This document shows positions 37,016 through 49,300 of a DNA stretch of 64,000 nucleotides, in pieces. Each line of letters starts with the position of its first letter. Position 1 is the stretch's first letter. The position numbers were made by a program, and so were the translations under genes. Where the stretch lies: NCBI RefSeq assembly GCF_037975245.1, contig NC_092576.1, forward strand, positions 13,084,611-13,148,610, in the 5' to 3' direction. Under the pieces are notes generated by a model. It ran no database searches. It had not been told where the DNA came from and worked only from the letters and a program-made list of their open reading frames with translations. This DNA comes from Apostichopus japonicus (Eukaryota; Echinodermata; Holothuroidea; Aspidochirotida; Stichopodidae).

Positions 37016-37140
37016 GAAAATCGTAATGAGTTGGAAAATCAAGAACAGTGAAAAAACTTTCAGCCTCCACCGGGATTCAAACCACGGGCCTCCCGCTCTG
37101 TACGCGGACACCCTAACCACTAGGCTATGGACGCTGATTG
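37013..37140 (-). repeat. tRNA-derived SINE with TA tail
   Basis: On the minus strand a tRNA-like head has an A-box region (GCCTAGTGGTTAGGGTG) and a B box (GTGGTTTGAATCCCGG) about 35 bases apart. A short body follows, ending CGATTTTCATTT, then (TA)n. The related partial copy at 18,777 also adjoins a TA array, so TA is likely the normal tail. Confidence 0.8.
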
Positions 37141-37335
37141 TATGTCCAGAGGTTCGAAACCGGCAAGGAAGATCGTAATTCCACTGTAGGCGTTTCTCAC
37201 CTGTATCGAGCAATACTCGTTCTGTTTTTGATGACATATATTGCCTTACTCTAGAGATCAAACATGATGCTGACCAACTCGAAATCATTTGTGATTCCTA
37301 AAGCCGGATCTCGAAAGAGATACTTTGAACAGACT

Positions 37336-37379
37336 ATATATATAAATATATATATATGAATATATATATATATATATAA

Positions 37380-37440
<61 letters not shown>

Positions 37441-37441
37441 T
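37336..37441. repeat. (TA)n microsatellite
   Basis: Interrupted TA array. The Tyr-Ile frames across it are spurious. Confidence 0.95.
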
Positions 37442-38792
37442 TATTTTTGTAACCAATCAACTATGACCCTACACTATAATCACCCACCTCATCCGTTATC
37501 TCCTCAGTGCACAGATAATCTCCCCTGTTCATGTCAATGTCGATCCCATTGCTATTTCAAATTATTTATGATCACTGCATAATTATATCAAAAAGCATTA
37601 AAAGATTTATCAATTTATTAAGCAAAAGTTACTTTAAATGAACTTTGTACCCTTCACTTACGTAACACGACATCCCCAAAGAAGCGTTTATACCCCCCCC
37701 CCCTCCCACCCGCTCCCCTCAACCGTTAAGTTCAAGGCCAAGGCATTCTTCCTGTTCATCTCAAGAAAAAAAAACACATTAATACATGTCCTGTTTTGCA
37801 CTTGTTCATATATTATGCTAATACTCGTGGTAATGATATCATTCAATGTTACTTCCTAGTATAGATGGAACTAACGTTAGTTCTAACGTGATAGCTGAGC
37901 GCATGCCCACACACATGAATATGCCTATGACGATATGATGATGATTTCACTTTCGGTTTCTTTGTTCTAACAAATATTCACACATACTGTGTCAGATTAG
38001 GATACCCGATAGACGTTTGCGTTTGCTTGGAAGATTTTTTAATATAAAACAAAAAAATAATAAATACATCTGAGACATATATTTCATCAAAGAAGAATAT
38101 TCAGTTCTTGCAGTATTATAAAAGATATATACTGCAAAAACAGACAGAATTCAAGGTAATTATTTGTTTTTTTTTCGTCATTTAAGTATTTCGTCTTAAA
38201 GGTTTTGGAACACCTACGAACGACATTGTCCTAATCACTTCAAAAGTTATTATTCTAGTTTTATTTATTTATAAACATTAGCTAATTATATACACACTAA
38301 TGATGTAAAATGAGTGACTGCCTAATGTTCTGTTTCCTTTGTCAGAACCTTCCTTTCAAAGACATGGTACACAGAATTGTAGCCTCATGCGGTTTTTGAA
38401 ATATTTTATTGTCTTCTTTGAAAAGAGTAACGATACATCATTAAAAATGTCATAAAGGGTTTACGTATTAAGACCTAAAATAAGACATTTTGAGAGCGCA
38501 ATACCCCACGTCCTAGTTTTCACATATTATCTGAGCTTCCCGGTTTGACTAAAACTTCAAATGTGTATATTTTGGAAAAGAGAAGAGCGTGTTGATTCGC
38601 AGGAACTCACCAAATGTTACAGTTTCCACGAAAAGATACTTAGCCTGTTAGCAAGCTCCTCACCCTGTCCATTTGTTCCCCTACCCCGCCATGCATTGAC
38701 TTCCCCTTCCCCACTCCTAACCTGCCCATCGTCTGCTTACATTTAGTGTAAGGACGATACTTCAACGGGGAAACTTTCATCGTTGTTTTTGT
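37442..38792. other. Intergenic DNA, nothing supported
   Basis: AT-rich, no exon or repeat border identified. Short C-rich run near 37,695. Confidence 0.5.
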
Positions 38793-39196
38793 ATCTAAAG
38801 CAGGGTTGTCCAACCTACGGCCCGCGGGCCACAGTCCGGCCCGCCGCAGTGTTGCGTCCGGCCCGCCAGAGATGCTCTACGGTGCGAAATTTTAGTGAGC
38901 AGATTTATTGATAACAATTTGAAGCTATATAATCAACCATTCGAACCTTCTGGGTCTAAAAACTGCATACAGGTCAGTTTGTGTGTCACTCTCTCAGCGG
39001 AGGGGGGGGGGGGCGGCTGAACTTTATTCATCTGTTTTATCAGGAAGGAAAATAAATTAATGCGCTCCGCGCTCACATTTTGGTGCCTTGGGCTTCGGGC
39101 AAAAAATCGAGCGTAGGGTCCATGCGGCCCCCTCTTTCATCATAATCATTCCATGTGGCCCTCCTCTTCAAAAGGTTGGATAACCCTTATCTATAG
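38793..39196. mobile_element. hAT-like MITE (CAGGGTTGTCCAACC ends)
   Basis: Element 38,801-39,188 starts CAGGGTTGTCCAACCTACGG and ends GGTTGGATAACCCTT. Flanks ATCTAAAG and ATCTATAG agree at seven of eight bases. The left end resembles the CAGGG..GGCCCGCGGGCC ends of hAT elements known across animals. Confidence 0.8.
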
Positions 39197-39290
39197 GCAT
39201 CATTCACCAGTCTGAAAATGACCCCATTATTCAGTTGCTTACTAACAGTACACTGTAGCCTGCAACGACTCAAATTTAGCTGGCGTATAT

Positions 39291-39917
39291 GTCTACTCAC
39301 CCGATACTCATAGCTAGTACAGTAACTACTGTTCATGTTCCATAACTGTGCATCAGTGGCTACTGCGCTGTGTTCGTAACACGGTAACATGTGTTACAGG
39401 TGGCACAGTAATTACTGCAAAGCTGTTACACGTTGAACTGCGGTGATTTTATACTGCATGCAAGATTCAGATGGTAGCCTAACTTTTCTCTAATCGTATT
39501 AGTAAATCCATTTGATTGAAACATTCTTCACGGACAGGTGAGTGTGTGCAAATAGATTCAATACAGATACACAAAATGGGACCTAATGTGGGGGAGGGGG
39601 AACCTAGATTAGCCGTATGGGTAGATCCACGTCTAAATTATGCCTTAATATAGTAATAGTTTACCAGCATAATGACGCGACAGTGCTACTACAGTACTAT
39701 AGACTACTAGTTCCCCATCGTCATACTCATAGACTCCTTGTCCAGTCGTGCAGTTCTTTGTCTTACATGGGAACGTGAAACAGCTTTGCAGTAATTACTG
39801 TGCCACCTGTAACACATGTTACCGTGTTACGAATACAGCGCAGTTGCTATACTGATGCACGGTTGTGGAACATGAGCAGTAATTACTGTACTAGCTATGA
39901 GTATCGGGTGGTCTACT
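39291..39917. mobile_element. Palindromic MITE, 7-bp target duplication
   Basis: Element 39,298-39,910 (613 bases) has inverted arms of about 140 bases starting CACCCGATACTCATAGCTAG, flanked by GTCTACT on both sides. Terminal CACCCGATAC is shared with the MITEs at 46,214 and 49,406, so they form one family. A solo arm lies at 16,465-16,580. Confidence 0.85.
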
Positions 39918-42200
39918 AGGCAACTTACTACGTTGTACATGCAGGACAGGTTGTGAATCATATATACAAACAACACCATATGTAGTACGCATACAGTTCG
40001 TAGTTCATATGAAAAGGAAGCGAAACTTGGAATTTCCCTGGACTTACTATAGTCAAATCCCTCCACCTAGTGACTGTGCGTACACACACGGTACCACACA
40101 GTGCCTCTGATACTATATACTATGGACTACCGATGTGTTACGGAACATCAAATACACAGACACCAGGATACAATTGAGCAATCATGAGAGTATACGTGTC
40201 AGATTGTTACTACACAATTGTCAATCTCAATTGAAAAGTAGGAGACATAAGTGACTGACCTTGGATAAAACTGAAGGAGTCTGGGCACACAACGAGTGCT
40301 TCGATGCATAGCCTTTATCAGGTGGGATTCTGGGGCCCGCAATAGAGCACCGAGTAGGGTCCAAGGGAAAGCCTCGGCGGGGGGGGGGGGAGGGCTCATT
40401 GGCGGGTTCACATCGGACAAGTGATTTAACTGATATAAATGGATTAATATTTGACACCCGGGTGTAACTTAGGGCCTTTATCTTTATTAATTAAATTGAA
40501 CCAAAAACCTGAATCACACTTAAACTTTCCACATGCTTTTCAGATGTCACCAACATATAATGAGTACATTTAGAAAGCTATGTTGAGTATCTGAACACAT
40601 TGGCTTTAGCCCTCTTTACTTCGATATTTCATATGCATTCTGAATTACTGATGAATTCCTCTGCTATTTTGTGGTGTTTATATGTGCTACACGCTCACGA
40701 TGAATGTGGAAAACATCAAATGCTTAAGCTTGTCTCGATTCATGGTACTTCAAAGTGATGTCTTTATACTTGTGAGGGTGCTGAAAGACCTTCCTGCTTC
40801 TATGGAGCTGGCCGGAGACACAAGGACCAACTGGCTTCAGCTTCACCAATCATATGTGTTACGGCTGTAGCAAAGGCTAGCTTCAACTGAATACATCTGA
40901 ACACGCTGACGTGCACTTCAACCTGTATATTTCTCATGTTTGGGAAATTGCACATAGCTGGTCTAATATTATCCTAAATTGCAAATCCTTGGCTAATTGG
41001 GTAGAAAAAGTACCATGAAAATACTTACCATCTTTAGGTGACATACGCCTATTTAATACGCCATGGAATTACACACTAATTCGTAAAAGTCATGTGGTCT
41101 CTAGGTCTATATAGAAGTTCTCACTAGCTGAACGCAACCCATCAAATGATATCTGACAAATTGGCCATTCATTGCACTATACACTTTTCGTATTATGATC
41201 ATGCAATTTCTTTGATATAAGAGCCTAAAATGTTCGTCACTTGTAAGCAAACCTCTTTACTAAGTGGTGAACACTAATTCGCAAAAGTTTCTGATTGATA
41301 ACGTATCAAAAAACATATTCTCCTGCTACAATTTGAACCTTTCCTGAATACTTGCAAGGATGCATTAAGGAGTTTGCTACCTTTACACTCGATGCCGGGG
41401 CAATATCTGCTCAGCCACGACACCGATTTGCTAACGTTAGGCTAGCTAGCTCGTTCGTGTTAACGAACGCTTCAATACGCGTAGGCTTACTGTTTGTATA
41501 CCTCTATTTAGAGCTTTTCCCGCTGCGTTTTTAGGTTTTGATTGGCAGTCACGTGTGAAGGAAAACACGTATGGCTCAATTTCATATAGTAGCATAGGCA
41601 TAGTACACACAAGTACGTATACAATACGCGGTTTGCTATTGTATGATGTGGCGTGGTATAGATAATGTAATAGGTTGATTATAAAATATTAATAAGAAAG
41701 GCGAGGTGTGCAAGAAATGTATTTGGGCCAACAAAATTTTAATGTTTACGAAAAGGTTAATTACTCGTTACAATTAGTTCGTCGAGTTTAAATTCTATCC
41801 ACATTAACCTCTCTTCTATCAATCGCAAGTTTCTGATATGTAAATGGATAAAGGTGACAATAAAATGCTATAAAATATTCAGGTAAACGAAAGATGAACC
41901 TTTAAGGTTGATTAAGTAACAAATCATGAGTGTTGGACTTAAGCAATCGAAATCACGCACAAATAGAGTATCGAAACTAAATGAAATGGAGATGGATTCC
42001 ACAGGGGAGACTCTTGCATATGTACACTGGGGAACCTTATATTGGGTCATCCTAAAATACTGTCCTTGTGTCTGGGAACCTTATTTCGAGAACTGTTTGA
42101 CAAACTACCCCAGTCATCTTTATTGATGAGTCACGAATGCCTATGCGGTTCTTGTTAATATTTAGTTAAAACTATATATGTTACTATTTTGAGATTAACC
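39918..42200. other. Intergenic DNA, nothing supported
   Basis: Short frames only; a C/G-rich run near 40,380. No gene or clear element border. Confidence 0.5.
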
Positions 42201-42204
42201 TGCT

Positions 42205-43170
42205 GGAAGAGAAGCAATCTGCGTACAGGAAGGGTCATAGCGTGGAGACTGCAATCTGCGTACAGGAATGGTCATAGCGTGGAGACTGCAGTGCTGAAGG
42301 TTCCGGATGGATAACTGACCAATGCTGACTATAAATTGATTTCCGTTACGGCGCTCCTAGACGCCAGTGCTGCGTTCGACACGCTGGACCATTCCATTAT
42401 TGTTAAGCGACTTCGGTGTTAGTGGAACCGTTCTAAACTGGTTTACCTCATATGTTTCTGGGTGGCTTCAGCCTGTCACTACAAGCGGATCCATCACTGA
42501 TCCCTGTCCTCTCCTATACGTTGTTGTTCCTCAGGGTTCCCTGCTAGGGCCAGTCTTCATTACACTTTATTCTCAGCCCCTTTCTGGTGTTTCCATAAGT
42601 ACGCTGATGACACCGAATTACCTCAATGTGGCTTTGAGTTTACTAAGTTGTCTATACAAGAATGTATAGGTGATATTTTGTGTTGAATGTAATAAGTTCA
42701 TGCTTAACGCTATAAGACAGAGGTATTGACTGTTGGCATTACCACCCGCGTACAACAAGTGGATTTTGATACTATCAATATTCTGGATTCTTATATAACC
42801 TTTCAGAAATCTGTCAAGTATCGTAGTGTGAGTTTCGATTATACATGATCTATGTCTGATCACATCAGTTATGTAAGTCGCTCCTCTTTTTCATCTTTGT
42901 GGTTAATTGGCTCTATTCGCAAATTTTGTCTGAAAAAGCGATTGCTTGTCTGATAAATTATGTTGTTATCTCGCGTCTTGACTGGCATTTACTGCTGATT
43001 AATTGAGTCGCCTCAAAATTTGGCGGACCGTGGTGTTGCAAGGTAGAGCAAGCATGATCATTTTACACCCATCCTTTTTCAGCTTCACTGGATGCCTATC
43101 AAATTCCGTATCCACTATAAACTGGCCTTTTTTTGGTTAAAAAAGGAGAGATTAATGTAATCAACGAAGA
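42205..43170 (+). pseudogene. Decayed LINE reverse transcriptase
   Basis: Scattered frames give a CR1/L2-like RT: ALLDASAAFDTLDH (motif A context, frameshifted), FGVSGTVLNWFTSY, VVPQGSLLGPVF (motif B) and a TLMTP remnant of the ADDT box. A 39-base segment (GTACAGGAAGGGTCATAGCG) is duplicated in tandem near 42,220-42,290. Many stops; older than the copy at 10.5-12 kb. Confidence 0.8.
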
Positions 43171-43252
43171 CTAGTTGAAGGTACTGATGTATGTATCTTC
43201 ATGAATGTCCGCTGCGTTTACTTTTCAAATTTAACCTGAATCCTAGGCCACT

Positions 43253-43319
43253 ATGTTTACATCGACTGCCGTACGGATAGTACTGCCGGGGATTGTACTG
43301 ATGACTGTTGTTTCGTCAG
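43253..43319 (+). CDS. aGPCR exon 1: signal peptide
   Basis: MFTSTAVRIVLPGIVLMTVV then SS: a short N-region with one Arg, hydrophobic core and small residues at the cut site. Donor G|GTATGT, phase 1. The mature protein would begin at about Gly23-Leu24. Confidence 0.7.
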
Positions 43320-46300
43320 GTATGTATGTCAACATAAAAATCTAACATATCACTTAATCGGATAAGCATTTCCTTTACTTTCCATACGTAACAGGTTTGC
43401 TAAGATATCAATGGTAATGACAATCACAGTTTCCATGGGTACAAAAGAGTGTAGACCGAATAGGAAAAATAAAAACTTCATTTTGTGGACACCTTGGAAT
43501 ATAGCTTCTTTTACTGGACACTATGACATTTGCAAAACATGATAAGATATACCATTTTAAATCGATAAGTCTTAAACGGGTCATTATAAACTGTTATCTT
43601 TCACCGGAATCTTTCATCAAATGTTCCTTTGAGTTGAATGGTAAAAAACAATAGGGAAATTACGACAACTAAAGCCAAGATCTTGGATCTAAACAACGTT
43701 TTGGTACATCCAGTAAACTTGGTAGGTTACTGCGAGCTTGGAAAATCATACATTGACCGAGTCAAAGATGTAAACGTGATTCGTAGAAGGAAAAAAAACC
43801 GTTGGACCAAGGGTGGTTGAGATAAAGCAGGTTGTTTTAGATAAAAAAAAAACGTTCGTTTACATAAAAGAAACGTCAGCAACTTTTGACAAATGTTTTT
43901 GCTGTCCACAACCGTCTTTCTTAGATTTACAAAACATCTAAAAAAATGTGAAATGCGATAAAATAAAATAATGTGGAATGTTTGCAAGCTGGGCAGTTTT
44001 TGAACCCCAATTATTTTGTAACGTTATGACGTAAGTTGCGTGAATTTTTGATCGATAATTAAGAACCGTGGCTTATATTATGTGGTATATATTCTATGTT
44101 TCATATAACAACGTACTGTTGACGTAATGACCACGGTTCTGTGTAAGTCTTCCTTTATGTGGTATAATGTGTTAGATATAACAATATACTTATAACGTGT
44201 TGAACACGGTTCTCTTTAAGTCTATCTTTATGCCGTATACTATGTTTGATATACCAAAGTACTTATAACGTATTGAACACGGTTCTATTTGTAAGTCTGT
44301 CTTTATGCGGTATACTATGTTCGGTATAACAAAGTACGTATAACGTATTGACCACGGTTCTCTTTAAGTCTGGCTTTATATGGTATACTATGTTTGATAT
44401 ACCAACGTACTTATAACGTATTGACCATGGTTCTCTGTAGGTCTGGCTTTATATGGTATACTATGTTTGATATAACAAAGTACTTTTGACGTATTGACCA
44501 CGGTTCTCTGAAAGTCTGGCTTGCAAACATAACGTGACACGTTATTTAAAGTTGTTATTGGTTGAGCTATCTTATAAAGATGATCCTGCAAGCATTGAAG
44601 CCTCAAAGAAAAGATGAGAAAGACGTTAACAACACTTCCCTCTTTGAAAAAACATATCATTGTAACATTTGAATATATAGGAAATATCATTGAGAGCTTT
44701 GTAATAACTTCCGAACGAACGATAATGTGGTACCTCAAGTATTCTCTTTTATTATCATGTTCACGCTTTCATTGTTCTACAAAAACTAAAAGTAAACCAA
44801 TATTAAAATATATAGAAAATATTAGAAAAAATACCTTCATCAGGCCCATAATAAACTGAAACTAAAAGCAGCAACTGTTGGGAAAAGATCTAGTTTATTA
44901 ATTCTTGGTACTTATTTGTTTTTTATTTGTTTTGTTTCTGTATTTTTGTTTTCTTTGTTGAGCTTTTTGTAGAACATACACCAATGGAGCAAAGTTAAGG
45001 AACCAAGTTCAAAACTGGTAACTTTGGCTTATGACAAACACAACTTTTACGTATCATACTTGTTAGCATTTGGCAACATTTCGTTTGCACCGTCAAGAGT
45101 ATGCAAATATGCTACAAATATTACTGATTTGAAAGTAATATCGTGCTGTTTTGGGATGTAAAAACAAAACACACACACACACATGTTTGTATTACATTCC
45201 AACCAAGGACCCCATTGTATTTTCCATTGTTCAAATCCACGTACCCTAAGCTTAACAATACCCCATACAATAGAATTCTTCCGAGGACGTGTTGATTCTT
45301 TAGAAATCTCAACCGAGGACCTGGAATTCCTTTGTTCAAGTCCTCGGTCAGATAGAAAAACAAACGCACACAACAATGCACACTAAGAGAGGAACCAAAA
45401 CTACATCGTATTCTATCGTGCATTGAAACAAATGTGATTTATTCTTGAAGCTCATTAATATGCATTCTATTATAAATACGACATGACGTATTACTGTCGC
45501 TTTTGGTACTATTGTGTAATAAATAATCACACAATGACAACGATGCATATTTTTGCAAACATTTCGGACACTTCAAAGACATTATTGCTACGGAAGCGTA
45601 TAATATTGAGAGAGGGAGAGAGAGGGAGAGGGTGGGGTGGGGGGGGGGGGGGTGAGTGGTGATGTCTGCGACTGTCATTACATTGGAGAGTACGTAAACC
45701 ATAGAGGGCATCGGGTTTGGGTGAGCAATCTGTTATATTTGGCACATCTAGATATACCCGGATGTGGTACTTTCTGACTTTATCCCCATCCCACCGAATT
45801 GCGGACGCCCGTGTCTATAATCAAGAATTGTTATTATTTATAATTCATTATTTATAACTATTAATTTTATCAGGTTTGGAATGCTATCTTTGTGAAGGGG
45901 TAAGAAATTGTTCCTTGCCATTGAATCAACTAACTACCACTGCATGTAGCGATGGCTTAGTTTGTTCGGTAGTCAACGTCACGGTAATCAGCGGACCGGG
46001 TGAGTTTGCACATATCCAATATTGTCTGAGTCATACTATATCATCATTTCTCACTTTAATGTGAGTTCAGGCCTACATTTCGTTTTTGAATTAAATTGTT
46101 TTGGTTCTCAACCTTTTACTTATCTCGATGTATAGCAAACAGATTAGGGAGGTTTGAAAATACAGTGGAGGAGAACCTTTTGAAAAATGCGGATAAATAT
46201 TTATTGCCCTTGACACCCGATACACACAGAGTACACAGTTACAACTGTAAATTGTAAAGCTTTTTTACCACAGTAAAAACTGGATCGTGCTATAAATCGG

Positions 46301-49300
46301 TAGCATGTTGTATTAGGATTACAGTAAGAACTGAGGATATGTGTAATTCCAACAAATCAAGTTGTTGGTTTTTTTTTTAAATTATTATTAAGATTACACA
46401 TATCCTCAGTTGTTACTGTAATCCTTATAGCACATGCTACCGATTTATCAGCATGTTCCAGTTTTTTCTGTGGAACAAAACTTTAAGATTTACAGTAGTT
46501 ACTGTAATCTCTGTGTGAATCGGCTGCCGTTGAAGGAAAATATTTGACCTATAGTTGCCTACCCACATTTGCTCATTATAAAATGTACTTCTTGGCATGC
46601 GACCATTCTCGTCTGACCAGAAGACCGTTCAATGAAATTTACAGGTACTTACTGTTATACTACCAATTGAATACTGCTTTATAATCTGCAAACAAGTGCA
46701 TTTCTTGTTTTTAATCTGTGTGAATTTTAGTCATTGGGATGGGTACAGATACATAAAAAAGATGTCTGTCAAGTGTGGAAGGCGTAAAGTATGGAACGCG
46801 AAAAGGACCACAACATATGATGATGTTAATGATGATCTAATGTTATACGATCATGTACTGAAAAACTTACGATCATGTACTAAACATATACGATGATGTA
46901 CTAAAAAACTAAGATGTACATCAAAACATATACGATCATTTACTGAAAACTTGTGATGATGATGAAAAAGCGCAAGTTACAAAAAAGTGGCGTATGAATA
47001 TCCATTATTGTCGTTTGAATACGCGTATGAATATCCATATATAAGGAATATAGTAATATCAAAGTTGATACCGAAGCCCCGCCCCTAATGGTTCTTAATG
47101 AGTTTACGCTGAATATTCATACTCGTATGCATACGCCACATATGAATATATATACGCGTATGCAGACGCCACTTTTTTTGAACATAACATTATTAGTAAA
47201 TGATCGTATTTGTTTTGATGCACATCGTACGTTTGAAGTACATGATCGTATATGTTAAAAACATGATCGTATACTTTAAGTACATGATCGTATATGTTTG
47301 GTACATGATCGTAAAGTTTTAGTACATGATCGTGTATTTCTAGTACATGATCGTAAGTTTTCAGTACATGATCGTTTAAAATTAGATCATCATTAACATT
47401 ATCATATGTCGTGGTCCTTTTCGCGTTCCATAGTAAAGGTTGTATAACAGGGGAGAACTATGTCCTCCGTAAAGTTGTTACTTTCGTTTATCTACAGGCT
47501 TCACTATGCAAGATAAATACTTAGTGCGTGGCTGTATATTTCCTATCAAAGAAGATAACTGCCTTAATTCAACTGATGTCCTAAACCAATACGTTCCAAC
47601 ATTGGTCCCTGATATCAGTCAGATTACATTGGACTCGGAATCATTTGTTTGTTTTTGTGGCACTAATCTCTGCAATGAGCAATTAACACCGGTCAGTTTA
47701 AGTAAGTACATTTTCGATACCTTAACTAAAACAAACGATAGTTAATATAGTAGTAGTAGTAGCAGTGGTAGTAGTAGTAGTAAGTTGAGTCTCGTCTATC
47801 CGACATGCTCAGTGATTGACCTCCGCCAGGTATCACGATCTTGTGCAAGGTTTATTGCTTCCTCGAAATTGTTAATGTTAACGTTCATAAATTGCGACTT
47901 TATTTTTCCAAGCAAGGTAGTCACGGGCCTTCCTACTGGTTAAGCAGTATGTCTCAATGCTTCTCTTTAAGCAACCTTTGCTGGAGCGTCCTCTTGAAGT
48001 CTTGCTACAAGACTGAAAAATCTCAATCTTCTATGTGCAGCTATGGATGACCAAGGTGTTTGGTTGGTGGTTGGTTGTAGAGCTCATTGTTTGATAACCA
48101 ATTGTTATTAATCCATCTAATGTTGAGAATATTACGAAGTAGTCTCCTTTGAAAAGTGCCAATATGCATACTGTTAAATGACAATGACAACAAGTTTATT
48201 TTTAGCACATACAACATATTTACAATCAGTGGCGTAGGAAGGTACTTTTGAGTGGGGGGGGGGGGGCTGAAGACTGATGGCCGGCCTGGGGGAGGGGTCT
48301 AAGGAATTTTTTGCAGTTCCAGGTGGCCTCAGATGCAATTTGGTGCAATATAGCACACTTCAACACCCACTCCATTTTGTAAACTTAATTTTGTATTTTC
48401 ACCTGGCCTTAGATGCAATTTGGTGCTCCAAATGAGATTTTTTTTCTCATTTGGAAATGAAAAAGGGGTTTTCTGACTTGCGAAGCGGGGGGCGGAATGA
48501 TACTTCCGCCCCTCCACATTTTTCACTGGGGGGCTGGCGCCCCCCCAGCCCCCCGGTTCCTACGCCCTTGTTTACAATATTTACAGTAAATGAACTTGTA
48601 AACAAGTTCAACAGGAAAAAAGAAGATGTTCCAGAAAGGGAGGAAAAAAGAAGTAGAAAACTTATAAATGTTTTCCTCCGAATGATTCAAATTTCATAAT
48701 AGTTTACAACCTAAGGTACTAAAGCAAGGTTCATGTTATATTTGTAATGAAAGAAAATCATAATCAAAATTCAATACATTGTGACTTGGAAATAAAGAAA
48801 GTAAGTTTGCTTTGTAATTGTATTTAAATGATGAAAGGGTTCTACTGTTTTTAATACTTAAATCAATGCATTCCATATATTAACACCAGAATAGGAGATA
48901 CACAGCTGTTTTTTTTTCTAGTTCTAAATTTTGGCAAACACAAAGTTTCCACGTTGTCTTTTATTATAGCTATTTGTTGATATAGTAAACTAATTTGGAA
49001 GATCAGTATTTATGAAATCAGTATTTTGGAAATCAGTTTTTATGAGCAAATACGCACAATTTTCAAATGTTGGATCTTGAAAATGTATCTCTTTGAAGTT
49101 AATATTGTTGATGCAGATGGTCTCATACCACTGACAGAAGTCATGGTTCTAAAGATAAGCAAGAACCTACACTATAAAGTACGAAACTGTTTACCTTTAA
49201 GCAAAATTGAAAGTCATTTTGATGTATCTTTCTCAATTATATATATCTTTGTTTCTTATAATTCTTGAACCATAATGCATGGTGTGAACTGTTCTCCTGA

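Noticed and set aside
46784-47438. CRISPR-like array of GTACATGATCGTA repeats
   Set aside because: Eukaryotic context, irregular spacing, inverted arms and a target duplication show a transposon.
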